A stretch of 57,075 nucleotides of DNA from an uncultured Prevotellaceae bacterium (lineage in GTDB: Bacteria > Bacteroidota > Bacteroidia > Bacteroidales > Bacteroidaceae), in NCBI GenBank assembly GCA_902764705.1, contig CACWWZ010000043.1, forward strand, positions 1 through 57,075, written 5' to 3'. Below, piece after piece: positions 22,651-30,109 of this stretch. The notes beneath the pieces were generated by a model. That model worked only from the letters and a program-made list of their open reading frames with translations, was not told the DNA's origin and did no database searches. Numbering within the stretch: position 1 is the stretch's first letter; the number at the start of each line of letters is the position of its first letter. A program made the position numbers and the translations under genes.

Positions 22651-24799
22651 TGGTGCCGTCCTTCGTCATGGTATATACGGGGCCGTAGCCTTCGGGCAAG
22701 GTGCCGGTGTAGCTCAGAGCAACGGTGGTGCCAGGCCTGTAGTACGGCGTGCTGCCGACGGTAATAGTTGGTGTGGCTGTAGCTGTGATGCCGTCAGCCA
22801 CTGTCAGGGTATGGCACTGGATGATGTTTGAGGTGACGGTGACATTGCTGGCGGGCATAGTGAAGGAATAAACGCCGTTGCTCTCGGCGACCTCGACGGT
22901 TTCGGCAGGATCGGTGCCGTCCTTCGTCACAATGATGGTGGTGCCTGGACTGTAGTACGGCGTGCCACTGATGGTGAACACCGGTGTGGGCTCGGCAGTG
23001 ATGCCGTCGGCCAGTGTCAGGGTATGGATTGATACGGCACCGTCGTTGTCGGTGATGTCTGCTCCATTGCAGCCGATGCCAGTGGTTGCCGTGCGTACGG
23101 TGCAGTTGTAGTAATAGTTATGCGACAGACTGCTGTTATAGAAGACACTGCCGGCGATGACACCGAGCTGTCCATAACCTACAATGCGTGCGTCGGTCAC
23201 GATGACGTTGCTGACGACACCCGTTTTGCCAACATAGCCAAAGAGTCCCTGGCGGCTGGCGGCAGAGTTGCTGCCGCTCTTATAAATACGAATGCCGCTG
23301 ACGACGTGGTTCTGGCCAAGGAACGTGCCGTTGAAGGGGTGTGAAGAACTGATGTAGTTGCCAATGGCAGTATAGTTGTTCTCGGTGTCCGCACCCTCCT
23401 CGTTAGCAGCTTTGTGGGCATAGGCAATGTTGGCCCCCAGCTTGAAGAATTTACCGGCATAGTCCTCGCCATTGTTCACGCGCTGGGCCAGCAGGTCGAG
23501 TTGTTCGGGATTATAGATCATGTAGGCGTGGTCGGCATCGTCGCCAGTGCTCTCCATAGCCCAGTCGATGGGATAGCGGTTCGAGGCACTGACGGTGGCA
23601 TCGCCGTAGCCCATGGTCAGGATGAATCCGTCGGTGGCATTGCCGCTGACGGAGCCCGACGTAGTGGCATAGCCAGCGGTGTAGCCGGGGGCGAACGAAC
23701 CAACGTTGTCAAGTCCGCCGCTCAGGGTGATGGCCTTCCCGAAGACGTAGTACGAGGTGCCGCTGTAGGTGACGGTGGCATCTGTCGTTGTGGTGATGCC
23801 CGTGCCCATGGTGAGCGTAAAGACGGGCATGGCGCCGTCGTCGGCGGTGATATTGCTATTCTCGCAGCCTTTGTCGATGGCATTCGCCACGCCGGCTACG
23901 GTGCAGTCGCGGTAGTAGTTGCGCCGGACGGTGCCGGTACTGTTGGTATGGCCCATGATGGCTCCGTAATCATTACTGCTGGCTTCGCAAATGTTGGCAC
24001 CGATGACAAAGTTATCGGTCATGGTGCCCTTGTTGAAGCCCGCGATGCCGCCGCAGTATCTGCTCTTTTCGCTACCGATGTTACTGATTGTAACAGAACT
24101 GGTACAATTCTTGACTGTGCTGCCATCAGGGGTACTCGAACCGTTAATTCCGTTGCGACCCACGATGCCGCCAAGAAATTGGGTGATAACATTAGGCCGT
24201 GTGCCGACGACGGCGACCTTGGCCGTGGCTTGGCAGCCGTCAATGGTACCGCCTTCGTTCCAGCCCACAATACCGGCGCTGTAACCACCTCCGGCGATAC
24301 GGGCATCGTCGAGAACGACGTTCTTCACCTCAGCACCACTGCCTATCAAGCCGAAGAGACCGAAGCCCTTACTTGTTTCGGTGCTATAGATGCGGATGCC
24401 GCGGATGGTCATACCGTTGCCGTCGAAGTGACCGCAGAAGTAACGGCAATTGGCGGGAGTGCCAGAATAAAGGCCGATGGCGGTGTAGTTGTTCTCCTGG
24501 CTCGTGGCGTCGTCCCATGCGGTGGTGGGTCTCAAAGCTGTGTTCGTGGCCTCGTAGAAGTCGAGGTCGTTCATCAGCTTGAAGTACTTGCCTTCGTAGT
24601 TCGTGCCGCTGTTCACGTCGGCGGCCAGCTTGTTCAGGTCGTCGATGGTTTTGATCTGGTAGGGCTTTCCTGACGTGCCTTCATCGCCCGAATAAATCGG
24701 GAACTGAACCGTTGCCGCCCACGCCGTCGTGGCTGTGAGCATCATCAAGAGCAACATCATGGTTGCCTTGGTTAAGATTGATGTAAATCTTGTTTTCAT
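22622..24799 (-). CDS. GLUG protein part 1 (signal peptide and first repeats)
   Basis: 725 aa. The signal peptide (MKTRFTSILTKATMMLLLMM up to TTAWA) is cleaved before ATVQFP. Then come two blocks of the form YQIKTIDDLNKLAADVNSG and YMIYNPEQLDLLAQRVNNGE with GLUG repeats, separated by MBG/InlB-like linkers (FTLTMGTGITTTTDATVTYS). It ends out of frame in GPLGCQR. If translated alone it would be a shorter secreted protein lacking the C-terminal cap. Confidence 0.7.
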   Translation of the reverse strand: MKTRFTSILTKATMMLLLMMLTATTAWAATVQFPIYSGDEGTSGKPYQIKTIDDLNKLAADVNSGTNYEGKYFKLMNDLDFYEATNTALRPTTAWDDATSQENNYTAIGLYSGTPANCRYFCGHFDGNGMTIRGIRIYSTETSKGFGLFGLIGSGAEVKNVVLDDARIAGGGYSAGIVGWNEGGTIDGCQATAKVAVVGTRPNVITQFLGGIVGRNGINGSSTPDGSTVKNCTSSVTISNIGSEKSRYCGGIAGFNKGTMTDNFVIGANICEASSNDYGAIMGHTNSTGTVRRNYYRDCTVAGVANAIDKGCENSNITADDGAMPVFTLTMGTGITTTTDATVTYSGTSYYVFGKAITLSGGLDNVGSFAPGYTAGYATTSGSVSGNATDGFILTMGYGDATVSASNRYPIDWAMESTGDDADHAYMIYNPEQLDLLAQRVNNGEDYAGKFFKLGANIAYAHKAANEEGADTENNYTAIGNYISSSHPFNGTFLGQNHVVSGIRIYKSGSNSAASRQGLFGYVGKTGVVSNVIVTDARIVGYGQLGVIAGSVFYNSSLSHNYYYNCTVRTATTGIGCNGADITDNDGAVSIHTLTLADGITAEPTPVFTISGTPYYSPGTTIIVTKDGTDPAETVEVAESNGVYSFTMPASNVTVTSNIIQCHTLTVADGITATATPTITVGSTPYYRPGTTVALSYTGTLPEGYGPVYTMTKDGTSDGPLGCQR

Positions 24800-24865
24800 C
24801 GTTCCGTTAGGTTGTATTGATGTTAATGTTTATGTTCTCGCGCTGTCAAGGACGGTGCAAACCGA

Positions 24866-24893
24866 GTGCAATGGAACTCGTTCCGATTGCCGA
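24866..24893 (-). other. Hairpin in the GLUG mRNA leader
   Basis: GCAAT-GGAAC-TC-GTTCC-G-ATTGC forms a stem of ten pairs with one bulge about 70 nt before the GLUG start codon. A similar GGAAC-AA-GTTCC palindrome lies at about 28420. Confidence 0.45.
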
Positions 24894-24932
24894 GGTGCAG
24901 CCCGTTCTCGCCGACTTTATCTAAATCGTCGG

Positions 24933-24940
24933 CAAAGTTA
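24933..24940 (-). promoter_or_regulatory. -7 box of the GLUG gene
   Basis: TAACTTTG on the minus strand, with a leader of about 130 nt. Upstream is a GC-only stretch of alternating CG at 24959-24974. Confidence 0.6.
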
Positions 24941-24996
24941 CAGATTATTTTTGAAACTTCGCGCGCCGCGCGCGTTAAAAGTGGTAAAAGACCGGA

Positions 24997-25032
24997 ATGT
25001 GTCATAGGTGTCATACATGTCATAGGTGTCAT
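24997..25032 (-). repeat. 9-bp iteron array B (4 units)
   Basis: Read on the minus strand: ATGACACCT, ATGACATGT, ATGACACCT, ATGACACAT, preceded by CCTTA. It points away from array C. The whole non-coding span 24800-25416 holds the GLUG leader and promoter, arrays B and C, the palindrome and the HU promoter, with no credible gene. Confidence 0.85.
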
Positions 25033-25066
25033 TAAGGTTTTTGAATCGTGAGGGGGGATTTATATA

Positions 25067-25104
25067 CACTATTATAATAAATATATATATTTATTATAAT
25101 AGTG
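25067..25104. repeat. Perfect 38-bp AT-rich palindrome
   Basis: The half-site CACTATTATAATAAATATA is followed at once by its exact reverse complement. Only the outermost CACT/GTG bases are not A or T. It is centred between arrays B and C and could be a cruciform or a DNA-unwinding element. Confidence 0.85.
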
Positions 25105-25130
25105 AGTATTTTTCACACCAGAAATGCTTA

Positions 25131-25166
25131 ATGACATGTGTGACACATACGACATGTGTGACACAT
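25131..25166 (+). repeat. 9-bp iteron array C (4 units)
   Basis: ATGACATGT, GTGACACAT, ACGACATGT, GTGACACAT, preceded by CTTA. It is in the opposite orientation to array B, on the far side of the palindrome. Confidence 0.82.
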
Positions 25167-25245
25167 TTTTATTTGCAAATTATATCTAAACACTTTTTAA
25201 CTAAAAGTTCGCATGAAAATGCTTTTCTATATGCTGAAAAATTCG

Positions 25246-25253
25246 TACCTTTG
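25246..25253 (+). promoter_or_regulatory. -7 box of the HU-like gene
   Basis: TACCTTTG, leader of about 155 nt before the ATG at 25417. No conserved riboswitch is recognised in the leader. Confidence 0.65.
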
Positions 25254-25747
25254 CAGTGTCGATAATAAAGATGGAACGGCGCGCAAGGCAGCGAAATATT
25301 TGTCTCAGGCCTGCAAAAATTTTCTCCCTGCCCAGGGCGCAAAAAATCCCTCCGGAAATCGGCAAAACGAGTTAATCAACCACAAACTACAAATTTTCGA
25401 ATTATTTTAACAAACTATGGCAATGAAGGTAAAGGCAGTAGAGAAGCTGCTGAAGTTTGACAAGAATTCTGCGGGCGAGTACCGCTATGTGATGGCTCCC
25501 GAGCTGTATTCCAGCCTGAGTCAGAAGAAGGTCATCAAGGAGGCTGCCCTGCGCTCGGGCGTCAGTCAGGGTGTGATGCAGGCCTGCTGGGATGCTGCCG
25601 GCGAGGTGATCAAGGCGTGGGCAACGGAAGGCCACTCGGTGGCACTGCCCGGACTGGGTACCATGCGCTTCGGACTGCGCTCGAAGTCGGTGGACGACGT
25701 GAACAAGGTGAAGTCCTCGCTCACGCTGAGGTCGAGGATGATAACAG

Positions 25748-25786
25748 CCTCACCCCCGACCCCTCTCCAACGGGCGAGGGGAGTGG
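25748..25786. repeat. GC-rich palindromic element copy 3, in the HU tail
   Basis: CCTCACCCCCGACCCC, TCTCCAACGGGCGAGGGG, inverted relative to copies 1 and 2. In the ancestral tail frame it encodes LTPDPSPTGEGS. Confidence 0.8.
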
Positions 25787-25854
25787 TAACACTGGTGGCA
25801 GCACTGGTGGCGAAAGCAACGGCGGCGGATTCGAGTCGGGCGGAGATTAAAAGG

Positions 25855-25893
25855 GGTGGGCCCACCCCGACCCTCCCAAGGGGAGGGGGGGGC
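25855..25893. repeat. Second GC palindrome after the HU tail
   Basis: GGTGGGCCCACCCCGACCC, TCCCAAGGGGAGGGG. It is related in style to the copies above but with a different core (CCCAAGGGG), and lies just after the tail-frame stop. Confidence 0.6.
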
Positions 25894-25990
25894 AAACCTC
25901 ACGCAGAGGCGCAGAGTGCGATAACTACTTAACTTCATAACTACAAAGGAGTTGAGCAAATGCGAAACTTGAATAATAGGAGATAATACG

Positions 25991-26104
25991 ATGAAGAAAA
26001 ATAATTTTTGGGAGGTGGTGATTCGCGTGGCGATCGCGGCACTGACGGCGGCACTGACCGCACTGGGAACAACAAGCTGTATGGGAATGGGACCGCTTTT
26101 CTAA
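25991..26104 (+). CDS. Smalltalk protein
   Basis: 37 aa: a polar start MKKNNFWEVVIR, one hydrophobic segment VAIAALTAALTALGTTSC and the short end MGMGPLF. This matches the smalltalk family, tiny membrane or lipoprotein-like proteins found beside HU/VirE/amidase loci across Bacteroidales; function unknown. An AGGAG site precedes the ATG. The TSC could act as a lipobox. It is the last gene of the island before the terminator. Confidence 0.8.
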   Translation: MKKNNFWEVVIRVAIAALTAALTALGTTSCMGMGPLF

Positions 26105-26173
26105 GAAAGTGCACAAAGGGACTGTCCACCTGTGCAAGTCCCCCTGTACAATGAGAAATGAGAACAAAAAAAT

Positions 26174-26209
26174 GGAGGCTCGGGCGATGTGCTCGGGCCT
26201 CCGTTTTTG
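26174..26209 (+). terminator. Terminator at the island end
   Basis: GGAGGCTCGGGC, short loop, GCTCGGGCCTCC, then T5. A-rich sequence on the left means it can also stop transcripts coming from dcp. Confidence 0.8.
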
Positions 26210-26221
26210 ATGGGGGGAGAG

Positions 26222-28357
26222 TTATAATCCTCTGGCTTTGAGCAGGCTGGCAGCATCGGGTTGCTGCATGCCCGTGAAGTCGGTGAACATCTGCATGAGA
26301 TCGCCGGTATTGCCACGACTCAGTATTTTTTCGCGCATGGCCTGACCGGTTTCGGGCTTCAAGGCACCCAGACGGGCAAAGGTGTCGGCCACGTTGACGG
26401 CCAGCACCTCCGTCCACAGATAGCTGTAGTAGCCGGCAGCATAGCCCCCACCCCACACATGGTTGAAGTAGCTGGTCATGTAGCGCGGCGGAATCGGAAT
26501 GAAAGGATTCAGAAGTCCCACCTTACGCAACGACTCTGTCTCGAACTCCATAGCCTTGTCGGGCGTGGGAATATCCTTCGAGGCGAGCATGTGCCAAGCC
26601 ATGTCGAGCGAGGAGGCAGCAAGGTTTTCACCCAGCGCATAGCACGGCTGGAAATTGATGCTCTTCAGCATGCGTTCCTTCAGTTCGGCGGGCATGGGCT
26701 CGTTGGTCTCGCAGTGGCGTGCATAGTGGTCGAACACCTCAGGAATGGTGGCGAACGACTCGTTGAACTGCGAGGGCATTTCCACAAAGTCGCGGGCTAC
26801 GCTGGTGCCCGACAAGCTGTTGTACTCGCAGTTGGAGAGCATACCGTGCAGGGCGTGACCGAACTCGTGGAACATGGTGGTCACCTCGTCCCACGTCAAC
26901 AGCGACGGCTGGCCGTCAGGGGCTTTGGCCGAGTTGCAGACGTTGAAGATGATGGGTTTCTGGTTCCAGTGGCGGCTCTGCTCGGCAAAGGCATCCATCC
27001 AGGCTCCGCCGCGCTTCGACGGACGACGGTAGTAGTCGCCATAGAAGAGCGCCAGCGACGTGCCGTCTTTGTCGATGACCTCGAAGACGCGCATGTCAGG
27101 ATGATAGGTAGGAATGTCGGTACGCTCCTTGAAGGTCAGGCCGTAGGCACGACCGGCGGCATAGAACACGCCGTTGATGAGCACGCTGTCGACGTTGAAA
27201 TAAGGCTTCACCTCGTCCTCGGAGACATCAAGCAGTTCCTTCTTCATCTTGGCGGAATAGTAGAAATAGTCGTAGGGCTGCAACTGGAATTCGGGGCCCT
27301 GGGTCTTGCGGGCAAAGTCCTCGATGACCCTTGTCTCGGCATCAGCCTTGGGCAGATAGGCCTTAATCAGGTTTGCCAGGAAATCACGGACATTCTCGGG
27401 GGTCTTGGCCATCGTGTCGTCCAGCGAATAGGCAGCGTAGCAGGGATAACCCATGATTTCGGCCTGCTCGGCGCGCAACTTGGCAATCTCGCAGACAATA
27501 GCAAAGGTATTGTACTTCGGATTGGTACCGTCGGAGCGATGGATGGAGGCCTCGTAGACACGTTTGCGCAGCTCACGATTGTCGAGACTGGCCAGAGGAG
27601 CCTGTTGCGTGGTATTCACGATGACGATGGCATAGGGAGCCTTACCACCACGACTCTCGGCATCTTTCTTGCACTGGGTAATGTCGGCCTCGCTCATACC
27701 TGCGAGGTCTTCCTTCTTGTCGACCCACACGATGGCATCGTTGGTGGCATTCTGAAGCAAGTCGCCCCACTGCTGCTGAAGGTCGCTGATGCGCAAGTTG
27801 ATTTCCTTCATGCGGGCCATCTTATCGTCCGACAGGAGGGCACCTTTGCGCACGAAGTCCTTATAGATTTCCTCCAGCAGCTTCTGGTCTTCACCGGTCA
27901 GCGTATCGTGCTGACGATCATACACTTGCTTGATTCGCGCAAACAAATCCTTATTGAACGAAATCTCGTTCTGGAGGTCAGTCAACAAAGGGCGGACCGT
28001 CTTCTCGATTTCGCTGATTTCGTCGGACTTATCAGCCTCGGTCAGTGCAAAGAACACGCTGGCCACGCGAGCCAGCTGACGACCGCTGTCCTCGAAAGGC
28101 AGGATGGTGTTCTCGAACGTCGCCGAGTCCTGATTGTCGACTATGGCCTGAATGTTGTCGCGCGTCTGCTGCATGGCTGCCTCGAAGGCAGGCATATAGT
28201 CAGACGTCTGAATCTTGCTGAAATCAGGTGCGCCAAAAGGCAACGTGCTCTCTGCCAGCAGCGGGTTCTCGCGAGAGGTCTGCTGGCAGGCAGTGAATGT
28301 TAACATCATAGCGGAAGCCATTCCAAGGGCTACTATTTTACTTTGAACTTTAAACAT
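26222..28357 (-). CDS. dcp: Peptidyl-dipeptidase Dcp (M3 metallopeptidase), lipoprotein
   Basis: 711 aa. A zinc peptidase that removes C-terminal dipeptides. The zinc site HEFGHALHG is present with the downstream Glu region (FVEMPSQFNESFA); the substrate-loop GGYAAGYYSYLWTEVLA is near the C-terminus. The N-terminal MFKVQSKIVALGMASAMMLT ends in the lipobox FTAC, so the protein is membrane-anchored on the periplasmic or outer side. It lies 108 bp behind DUF4301 on the same strand; that gap holds an ACTCTTAATTCTTAAT phrase and a GGAACAAGTTCC palindrome. Confidence 0.93.
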   Translation of the reverse strand: MFKVQSKIVALGMASAMMLTFTACQQTSRENPLLAESTLPFGAPDFSKIQTSDYMPAFEAAMQQTRDNIQAIVDNQDSATFENTILPFEDSGRQLARVASVFFALTEADKSDEISEIEKTVRPLLTDLQNEISFNKDLFARIKQVYDRQHDTLTGEDQKLLEEIYKDFVRKGALLSDDKMARMKEINLRISDLQQQWGDLLQNATNDAIVWVDKKEDLAGMSEADITQCKKDAESRGGKAPYAIVIVNTTQQAPLASLDNRELRKRVYEASIHRSDGTNPKYNTFAIVCEIAKLRAEQAEIMGYPCYAAYSLDDTMAKTPENVRDFLANLIKAYLPKADAETRVIEDFARKTQGPEFQLQPYDYFYYSAKMKKELLDVSEDEVKPYFNVDSVLINGVFYAAGRAYGLTFKERTDIPTYHPDMRVFEVIDKDGTSLALFYGDYYRRPSKRGGAWMDAFAEQSRHWNQKPIIFNVCNSAKAPDGQPSLLTWDEVTTMFHEFGHALHGMLSNCEYNSLSGTSVARDFVEMPSQFNESFATIPEVFDHYARHCETNEPMPAELKERMLKSINFQPCYALGENLAASSLDMAWHMLASKDIPTPDKAMEFETESLRKVGLLNPFIPIPPRYMTSYFNHVWGGGYAAGYYSYLWTEVLAVNVADTFARLGALKPETGQAMREKILSRGNTGDLMQMFTDFTGMQQPDAASLLKARGL

Positions 28358-28465
28358 TGAACCAACTCTTAATTCTTAATTGAACTTCGTTCGAGCCTGC
28401 TCACGCTCGGAAAAACTGGAACAAGTTCCGTTCTTCTCTCGCTTAATCGCAGCCTTCTTAATTAT
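28358..28465. other. Intergenic gap with two small inverted repeats
   Basis: CGAGC...GCTCG (about 28393-28411) and GGAAC-AA-GTTCC (about 28419-28430) lie between DUF4301 and dcp, next to a CTTAATT phrase. No promoter box is obvious, so dcp may share the upstream transcript. Confidence 0.4.
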
Positions 28466-29983
28466 CTACTGGTGTTGGTCGCGAAGGAGGTCGTTGACGG
28501 TCTTCACAGGATTGAACGTAGCGAGGGGAACCTCGACGAAAACGGTCGACCAGTCGCTCATGGCACCGTTCCACAAGCCTGGCAGCTCCAGTGCCAGCAG
28601 TTCCTTGCCGCTCTTCGACTTCTGAGAGATGAAGCCCGTTGTCGGGTCAACATACTTAGGCAAATCGAAGGCATTGCCCTTGTAGTCCTTCACGGCACAA
28701 ACGAGGTCGACAGGATTGAAGTGCGTGCCCTTGGTGAACATTTCCATGTATTCCTTGTTCGACTTGTCGATCTGCGACGACTCCAGAATCTGAAGCGATA
28801 CGGTACCGTCCTGATTGTAAGTGAGGAACGGGCCACCGCCAGGCTCACCCACATTCTTCACGACGCCACACACGCGCATGGGACGGTTCAGCTTCTGGTG
28901 CAGATAGAGAACCAGATCGGCATCCTCCAACTCCTTAATGTCAGCCTTGCGACAGCAGAGGTCTTGCTGCACGAAACGAATCATCTCCTCAATCTGTTCG
29001 TGCGTGTACTTGCCGGAATCCAACAGGCGCAGATACTCGAAGGCCTTCTTCTGCAACGTCACCAGCACACCGGCTATGACCTGCTTCCACTCGACGGTGT
29101 CGTCCTTCAAACGGTCGGGCACGACATTGTCAATATTCTTCACAAAGATAACGTCAGCCTCAATCTCGTTCAGATTCTCAATCAGAGCACCGTGTCCACC
29201 AGGACGGAACAGCAAGGAACCGTCAGAGTTGCGGAACAGCGTGCCGTCAGGATTGGCAGCAACGGTGTCCGTCGACGGCTTCTGCTCGGAGAAGCTAATA
29301 TCGTACTTGATGCCGTACTTCTTGGCATAGAGGTCGGCCTTCTGAGCCACCTTGGCCTTGAACAGTTCCATGTGCTCGTGGCTGACGGTGAAGTGCACGT
29401 GGGCCTCGCCATTCGAGGCAGCATACAGGGCGCCCTCAACGAGGTGTTCCTCCATAGGCGTGCGAGGACCCTCTGCGTAGTTGTGGAACAGCAACAGACC
29501 CTTGGGCAGCTGTCCGTAGTTCAGTCCTTCGGCCTTCAGCATGTTGGCTGCAACGGCCTTGTAATTGCCCTCGGCCATGAGCGCCTTGATGCCCTTGCCC
29601 TGATTCTTCTGGCAGGCTGCATCGAGCTCGCCGTAGAAAGCAAACTTTTCGATATTGTCAAAATACTTCTTCTCGAAATCAGTTGTTGGCACGTCGTAAT
29701 CGGCATCGACAAAGGCAAACATGTCCTTGAACATACGGCTGGCGGCACCCGATGCGGGTACAAACTTCACCACCTTCTTGCCTCCGGCCTTGTACTGTTG
29801 CCAAGCCTCCACATACTGCTTGCGCTCAGCCTCAGAAGGTGCTACGATGCCTTTTCCTATGGCTGCTGCGGCCTCCAACTTCAAGAATGGGAAACCGGTT
29901 TTAAACTCACCTAACTGTCTCTCGATTTGTGCCTCAGAAATACCTTTCTGAGCCAACTGCTTCAGGTCTTGCTGTGTTAACAT
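28466..29983 (-). CDS. DUF4301 family protein
   Basis: 505 aa, cytosolic. A Bacteroidota family of unknown function (PF14134). Two features recall sugar-nucleotide transferases with a GT-A fold: FVPASGAASRMFKDM near the N-terminus (a glycine-rich loop) and FRPGGHGALIENLNEIEADVIFVKNIDNVVPD. A nucleotidyltransferase-like activity is therefore an inference only. The start at 29983 (MLTQQDLKQLAQKGIS) is chosen; the longer frame crosses the promoter. Confidence 0.82.
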   Translation of the reverse strand: MLTQQDLKQLAQKGISEAQIERQLGEFKTGFPFLKLEAAAAIGKGIVAPSEAERKQYVEAWQQYKAGGKKVVKFVPASGAASRMFKDMFAFVDADYDVPTTDFEKKYFDNIEKFAFYGELDAACQKNQGKGIKALMAEGNYKAVAANMLKAEGLNYGQLPKGLLLFHNYAEGPRTPMEEHLVEGALYAASNGEAHVHFTVSHEHMELFKAKVAQKADLYAKKYGIKYDISFSEQKPSTDTVAANPDGTLFRNSDGSLLFRPGGHGALIENLNEIEADVIFVKNIDNVVPDRLKDDTVEWKQVIAGVLVTLQKKAFEYLRLLDSGKYTHEQIEEMIRFVQQDLCCRKADIKELEDADLVLYLHQKLNRPMRVCGVVKNVGEPGGGPFLTYNQDGTVSLQILESSQIDKSNKEYMEMFTKGTHFNPVDLVCAVKDYKGNAFDLPKYVDPTTGFISQKSKSGKELLALELPGLWNGAMSDWSTVFVEVPLATFNPVKTVNDLLRDQHQ

Positions 29984-30020
29984 AATTCGTTCGTTTTGAT
30001 TAGTTTGTATATCTATCCTG

Positions 30021-30028
30021 CAAAGATA
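30021..30028 (-). promoter_or_regulatory. -7 box of DUF4301
   Basis: TATCTTTG on the minus strand, 37 bp before the start. The 30074-30109 gap contains a TTTAATC phrase repeat. Confidence 0.6.
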
Positions 30029-30109
30029 CGAAAAGCTTGCGAGATTTGCAAACTTTTCATTCTTTTTAACCACGAATTACACGATTTTTTAATCTTTAAT
30101 CTTTAATCT

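Larger units (their letters stand above)
20127..24799 (-). pseudogene. GLUG-motif repeat surface protein, split by two +1 frameshifts
   Basis: The whole gene reads: signal peptide, about four GLUG-type repeat blocks (GTFDGQGHTISGIRIYS, GGIAGANGGTIENC, GGTLSHNYY) and a C-terminal cap ending SGTRLNGKPSAKGLYIHNGLKVVIK. Such proteins are exported, beta-helical and probably surface adhesins. Two frame changes, near 22640 and near 21680, fall at the same repeated DNA (GGACCTCTGGGGTGTCAGC). Each leaves the out-of-frame ending GPLGCQR-stop. Only the first part has a signal peptide, so without frame restoration the rest is not exported. Duplication of one already shifted repeat unit is the simplest explanation; assembly error is possible. 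Confidence 0.75.
25417..25932 (+). pseudogene. HU-like DNA-binding protein, arm region deleted and tail out of frame
   Basis: The first 110 codons give an HU/IHF-like fold of the Bacteroidales VirE-associated type (MAMKVKAVEKLLKFDKNSAG, KKVIKEAALRSGVSQGVM, GHSVALPGLGTMRFGLRSKS, VDDVNKVKSSL). Related proteins continue with the DNA-binding arm and a helix, then a Gly/Ser tail. Here the frame jumps near 25730 straight to tail-like sequence. In the other frame, ending at a TAA at 25850, the tail reads EVEDDN, LTPDPSPTGEGS, then GNTGGSTGGESNGGG. The frame shown runs on to 25932 through low-complexity residues. An internal out-of-frame deletion is inferred, so DNA binding may be lost. Confidence 0.6.

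Noticed and set aside
23414-24673. 419-aa open frame on the plus strand
   Set aside because: Antisense shadow of the GLUG gene; its length comes from the repeat composition.
13278-25032. Phase-variable invertible segment
   Set aside because: The inverted arrays would allow inversion, but no recombinase gene is next to them and no promoter lies at the edge in a typical switch position. Kept only as one option in a finding.
25067-25104. Rho-independent terminator
   Set aside because: The stem is almost purely A-T, lacks the GC-rich base and a T-run after it, and follows no gene on either strand.
24997-25166. CRISPR-like array
   Set aside because: The units are 9 bp and directly adjacent with no spacers, and no cas genes are present. 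A protein-binding iteron array fits better.
13200-26100. Integrative conjugative element or complete prophage
   Set aside because: No integrase, transposase, relaxase, tra, portal, terminase, capsid or tail gene can be found in any frame, and no target-site repeat at a tRNA is visible.
26261-28303. 680-aa open frame on the plus strand
   Set aside because: Exact antisense of dcp, which has a complete zinc motif and lipoprotein signal.
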